DNA of 64,000 nt, taken from Mastigias papua (Eukaryota; Cnidaria; Scyphozoa; Rhizostomeae; Mastigiidae). Below the pieces are notes generated by a model. That model was not told where the DNA came from. It searched no databases and was given only the letters and a program-made list of their open reading frames with translations. The stretch's first letter is position 1, and each line of letters opens with the position of its first letter. The position numbers were made by a program, and so were the translations under genes. The DNA is taken from NCBI GenBank assembly GCA_964019165.1, contig OZ025272.1, positions 15,971,093 to 16,035,092 on the forward strand. Reading direction: 5' to 3'. Shown here in pieces: positions 60,809 to 64,000 of the stretch.

Positions 60809-61414
60809 TCAGCCATCTGAAAAAGTTGTCCTCATCGATTCTACTACATTGTCCTTGAGTGCATGAGGCTTACAATACTTCTCAACCCACCCAATTAATG
60901 TGTTTGAGAATGTACTGAATGAGGAGATGGAGACTACCTCCTTGTAGGAGGCCCACAGGTATTCACTTATTCTCAGGAAAACAGATAGTTTATCATCTTC
61001 TGATACTTCACTCTTTTCTCGTACTTCTACCTGGCTTTCCTTGACCAGTTGTTCATAATTTTCCTTCATTATTTCCAATGCCTTCATCTCCTTATCAAGC
61101 GCTTCCAGTTCATCATCTTGCTTTTGTTTCTGTGCCAATAAATACTGAATGTATTCTAGCGATTTCTGCAATACCTGCGCTTTACTGATTTTACTCTGTC
61201 CTCTATTCTCGATTGTGGAAGAAGCAAATCCGGGCACAGCTGTAAGCAGACTGTCGTACCCACGCTTTATTGCATCGCGTCTCTTTTGTTCTGCCAATAT
61301 ATGTGATTGTTTTCTTTTTGGAAAACTGTCGTCTGAAGCCTCAGGTTCTGAATCGTATAGCCCACTATCCTGCGGTTCCATTTTTACGTCGGAGAAACAT
61401 CCACTTTGTTCCAT
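60809..61414 (-). CDS. MLX: Max-like protein X (MLX), intronless bHLH-Zip transcription factor
   Basis: MLX forms heterodimers with Mondo/ChREBP (and MAD-family proteins), binds E-box/carbohydrate response elements and shuttles between cytoplasm and nucleus. The protein has 201 residues from the ATG at 61414. The open frame runs 20 codons further upstream to a TTG but has no earlier ATG, and an in-frame TAA lies beyond. The basic region, residues 36-52, reads HILAEQKRRDAIKRGYD with His38, Glu42 and Arg46 for E-box contact. Helix-loop-helix is about 50-93 and zipper about 94-128. Residues 141-190 match the MLX dimerisation and cytoplasmic-localisation domain (WVEKYCKPHALKD). The coding sequence is one uninterrupted exon, although the human gene is spliced. 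No poly(A) tract is seen. It is head-to-head with the GPCR gene. Confidence 0.93.
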   Translation of the reverse strand: MEQSGCFSDVKMEPQDSGLYDSEPEASDDSFPKRKQSHILAEQKRRDAIKRGYDSLLTAVPGFASSTIENRGQSKISKAQVLQKSLEYIQYLLAQKQKQDDELEALDKEMKALEIMKENYEQLVKESQVEVREKSEVSEDDKLSVFLRISEYLWASYKEVVSISSFSTFSNTLIGWVEKYCKPHALKDNVVESMRTTFSDG

Positions 61415-62348
61415 TACTTGATACCTCCACAGCAAAGAGATGTATGGCTTGTATTGAATCTTAAGGTGGATCAATTAATTGTTTATTACTTAGGCCATTG
61501 AATGGAGCTCGACCGAGGCCTCTTGGAAGCGAGGTAACAGTCAACGTGATAACATGTGTGTTCGAACTTAGGGTATTTAGGGGGTACCAAAAACATACTA
61601 GATTGACTACCCACAATTTATTTGCTTATACGGATATTTTTATCTACTTTAATATTTGATTATGCATAATAATATTCCGTTTTGAGATTCCTAAAAGAGT
61701 GAAAGCACATCTCTTGGAGCACAGTGGGAGGGGCCCTTTACCTCTTCGAAGAAACTGTAATATTTGCATGTTTTTGAGTTCTTCTCGACCCTATTAATAA
61801 AGGAAGAAAGACAACGACTGAAAAAAGAGGAGATATGATCGTGAATGGTGACTTAGATTCGAAAGAAGACCAGTTGCAGGATTCAGGAAATGCTTCATAA
61901 AACCAGCCTATAAAAATACAAGTTTTACAACTATGTCATTCGTGTAAATACAGGAGAGATAGTTTTAGCCTGAGCCAATGAACTCCATTGTATTTCTACT
62001 TAATTTCAGTTTTCAAAGTTAGGCTTAACTTTCACTTTTAATATCGAAACTCATTTCTCGAGGCACTCAAACTGGCAAAGGCAGTTGATCAGCTAGCGAT
62101 AAGTAGCATCAAGATAACATACTGCACATACGAGACGTAACTCTTCTAGCAGTTAGGATCAGTTAACATAATCAAGAAAGTGATGCTTTCAAGTTCCTTG
62201 CTAGCAGGAAATTCGCTCCGTATGGCATAACTTGGTACTTCATTCAGAAAAACAAGCAAATACTATTGATTGTGTAGAGAACTGGTTTCCTTTCTCCCAA
62301 ACTGTATCGATAGCAACCTGCAAAAATAGCCCAGAGGCAGTAAAAACA
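61415..62348. other. Divergent promoter region between MLX and the GPCR gene
   Basis: 934 bp separate the two start codons. It must hold 5' untranslated sequence and promoters of both genes. I see no convincing TATA box or other site, and no repeat. Confidence 0.5.
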
Positions 62349-63245
62349 ATGGGACTATCAGAAGATATTACTATAACGATTGCATTTACCCTACTTGGGG
62401 TTGTTTGTATCGCAGCAAATGGATTAGTCTGTTACCTCATCGGTACGCAAAGAAGGTTAAAGAATGCTTTTAAATATTACGTGCTATCACTAGCTGCCAC
62501 AGACATCATGGTTGGCATTGCACTCATACCAACATATTTACTATTCAGATGGGTAAAATCCACAGACAACACGAATGTTCGTTTACAGAATACATTAAAG
62601 GCTTGCCTAATAAGTTTGGAGATCCTAAATGCCGTATGTTCAATATCACATCTTTGTCTCATTGCCCTTGACCGCGTTATCGCCGTCACAGCACCGGTAT
62701 TCTATCGACTAAGAATGAGGAAGAAAGGAACCGTACTAAGACTTCTACTCTTGCCATGGCTTCTTTCGTTACTGCTTGCTCTACTTCCTCACGTCCTCAA
62801 GCAGAGATTATACTTCATTGTCTTGGAAATCATTGTTTTCTCTTCAAACATCTTCATAATAGTATGCTACTCTATATTACTCCGCAAAATTCGCAAGCAC
62901 CCCCTGTTCAGAAATACCGTCCTTACAAAAGAGACAAAAATGATCAAGACACTGTTTGCCATCATGATTATGTTCACTGTATGTTGGATGCCATCAATAA
63001 TTTTGCTCATACTCTACATTACCAAAACACCATATCCAAGAGCAATAGGAATCCCAGTCAAACTCTTTCAGTACTTCAATTCCATTTGCAATCCGTTTAT
63101 TTACGCGATTTTCAATCCAGCACTAAGAGCCGATGCCAGGAAGCTCGTCGCGAATCTTTGCTCCAATAAGTGTCGTTCTGGTTATAAAGCACCTATCCTT
63201 TACGCTGAAACAACCAAGGAGGAAGCTATCGCCACGCAGTTGTAG
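62349..63245 (+). CDS. Class A (rhodopsin-like) GPCR, single exon, orphan; MECA/adenosine-receptor-like
   Basis: A 298-residue seven-helix receptor of the plasma membrane. The ATG at 62349 is the first in frame; the open frame upstream to 62232 has none. Conserved positions: Asn24 in TM1 (AANGLV), Asp52 in TM2 (AATDIMVG), Cys86 at the start of TM3, Asp108-Arg109-Val110 in place of DRY, Trp137 in TM4, Tyr174 in TM5, CWMP 212-215 in TM6, and NPFIY 248-252 in TM7. The N-terminus is only about 7 residues with no glycosylation site. The second extracellular loop is about 10 residues and has no cysteine to pair with Cys86. TM5 lacks the usual proline. These traits recall melanocortin-type members of the MECA group, while TM7 and the tail look adenosine-receptor-like. 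The ligand is unknown. Cys271 and Cys275 in the tail could be lipidated. Confidence 0.88.
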   Translation: MGLSEDITITIAFTLLGVVCIAANGLVCYLIGTQRRLKNAFKYYVLSLAATDIMVGIALIPTYLLFRWVKSTDNTNVRLQNTLKACLISLEILNAVCSISHLCLIALDRVIAVTAPVFYRLRMRKKGTVLRLLLLPWLLSLLLALLPHVLKQRLYFIVLEIIVFSSNIFIIVCYSILLRKIRKHPLFRNTVLTKETKMIKTLFAIMIMFTVCWMPSIILLILYITKTPYPRAIGIPVKLFQYFNSICNPFIYAIFNPALRADARKLVANLCSNKCRSGYKAPILYAETTKEEAIATQL

Positions 63246-64000
63246 CAAGTGAGCTGTACCAAGCTCAAATATAAGAAAGTACACTTACACGAGATATAGA
63301 ACAACAGTAACGATATGAAAGAGAGCAATCACTGACGGAAAGGAGCATCATGCATTCGATTTGGCAGAAGTTAGCGGGATTTTCGAAGGAGCATCGTTCA
63401 GTGAATTGTGACCAATGGACAAAGATAATTTGATAATAATGACGCTAAAGATACTAATAAATAGTACGAATAAATACAAAAGAAATGGCTATAAGTTATG
63501 AAGATGAAAAAGAAATTACGAAATAATACGTCACAAAAAAAGAAATATCAGGAAACCAAAGACTTAAATGTGAGGTAGAAGGCACCCAGAGAGGTACTAT
63601 AATAACATGCCTAATATCGCTTTGAAACAACGCAAGTCATAATGTGTATCGAATCTGCCTTTTAGTCTTGCAAATGGCAAAACACGCAGGGATGAATGTA
63701 CGCCTCAAGCGATTCATAGCACAGGTTAAATTGGAAAAAACTATGGCCGAGGTGCACCTGAAACCATCGACCCATCGAACACAGCAAACAGTCACTCAAA
63801 TTACTAGGCCACTTGCCCATTTACAGCTAGCGGCAGTAAGAAATACAGAGGACAGAGAGAGAGAGAGAGTGCCACAATTTAGAGAACAGAATGACAATTC
63901 TTATGTTTTCAACACATAAACAGATTTTGCTTTTATAAGAATTTTAATTTATCCAGACACTGGTTAAGACAACAAAAAGTCCTAAAATCTTCACAGTAAT
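63246..64000. other. Downstream flank of the GPCR gene
   Basis: Two AATAAA hexamers (63456 and 63469) could end the GPCR transcript. The short open frame at 63644-63919 has no ATG start, is low in complexity near its end (GA-repeat) and matches no family I know. Nothing else is recognised. Confidence 0.5.

Noticed and set aside
61415..61474. Twenty-codon upstream extension of the MLX frame
   Set aside because: It begins at a TTG. The first ATG is at 61414, and an in-frame TAA lies just upstream of the TTG.
62232..62348. Upstream extension of the GPCR frame
   Set aside because: It opens with TTG and has no ATG before 62349. A 7-residue N-terminus from 62349 is short but allowed in this receptor group.
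63644..63919. 91-codon open frame at the right end
   Set aside because: It begins with a GTG, has no in-frame ATG near its start and ends in GA-rich low-complexity sequence. Nothing recognisable.

Overview
This is animal nuclear DNA: AT-rich, with spliced genes and no bacterial-type operons. The genes point to an invertebrate with motile cilia. There is a near-complete outer-arm axonemal dynein heavy chain, a nicotinamidase (an enzyme vertebrates lack) and an MLX-type bHLH-Zip factor (metazoan). A cnidarian, probably an anthozoan, is my best guess from gene content and intron density, but the window alone does not prove it.

Layout. (1) 577-49640, minus strand: one gene fills about 49 kb. It is the orthologue of vertebrate DNAH5/DNAH8 (gamma-type outer dynein arm heavy chain). 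I placed 71 coding exons by hand from splice sites and reading phase. They join without a frame break into 4368 codons, from the initiator Met to a point about 255 residues short of the expected C-terminus, which lies beyond the left edge. All six AAA modules, the stalk and the microtubule-binding domain are present. (2) 49641-53416: 3.8 kb intergenic region between two divergent genes, carrying a terminal-inverted-repeat element. (3) 53417-56590, plus strand: a five-exon nicotinamidase (NAD salvage) with a helical N-terminal extension. (4) 56591-60808: repeat-rich intergenic DNA with a (TA)n tract, four diverged copies of one repeat and a long fold-back. (5) 60809-61414, minus strand: an intronless 201-residue MLX. 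(6) 62349-63245, plus strand: a single-exon 298-residue class A GPCR with an unusually short second extracellular loop. (7) 63246-64000: nothing recognised.

The genes do not form one pathway. Dynein drives ciliary beating, nicotinamidase feeds the Preiss-Handler NAD route, MLX is half of a sugar-sensing transcription factor, and the GPCR is an orphan receptor. Introns and spacers hold the mobile-element signal: a 365-bp element with identical 49-bp inverted arms plus a short derivative, a three-copy element family, a LINE 3' fragment, a tRNA-derived sequence and simple repeats. I found no new multi-gene system. The least ordinary items are the GPCR architecture, the intronless MLX and the inverted-repeat elements.
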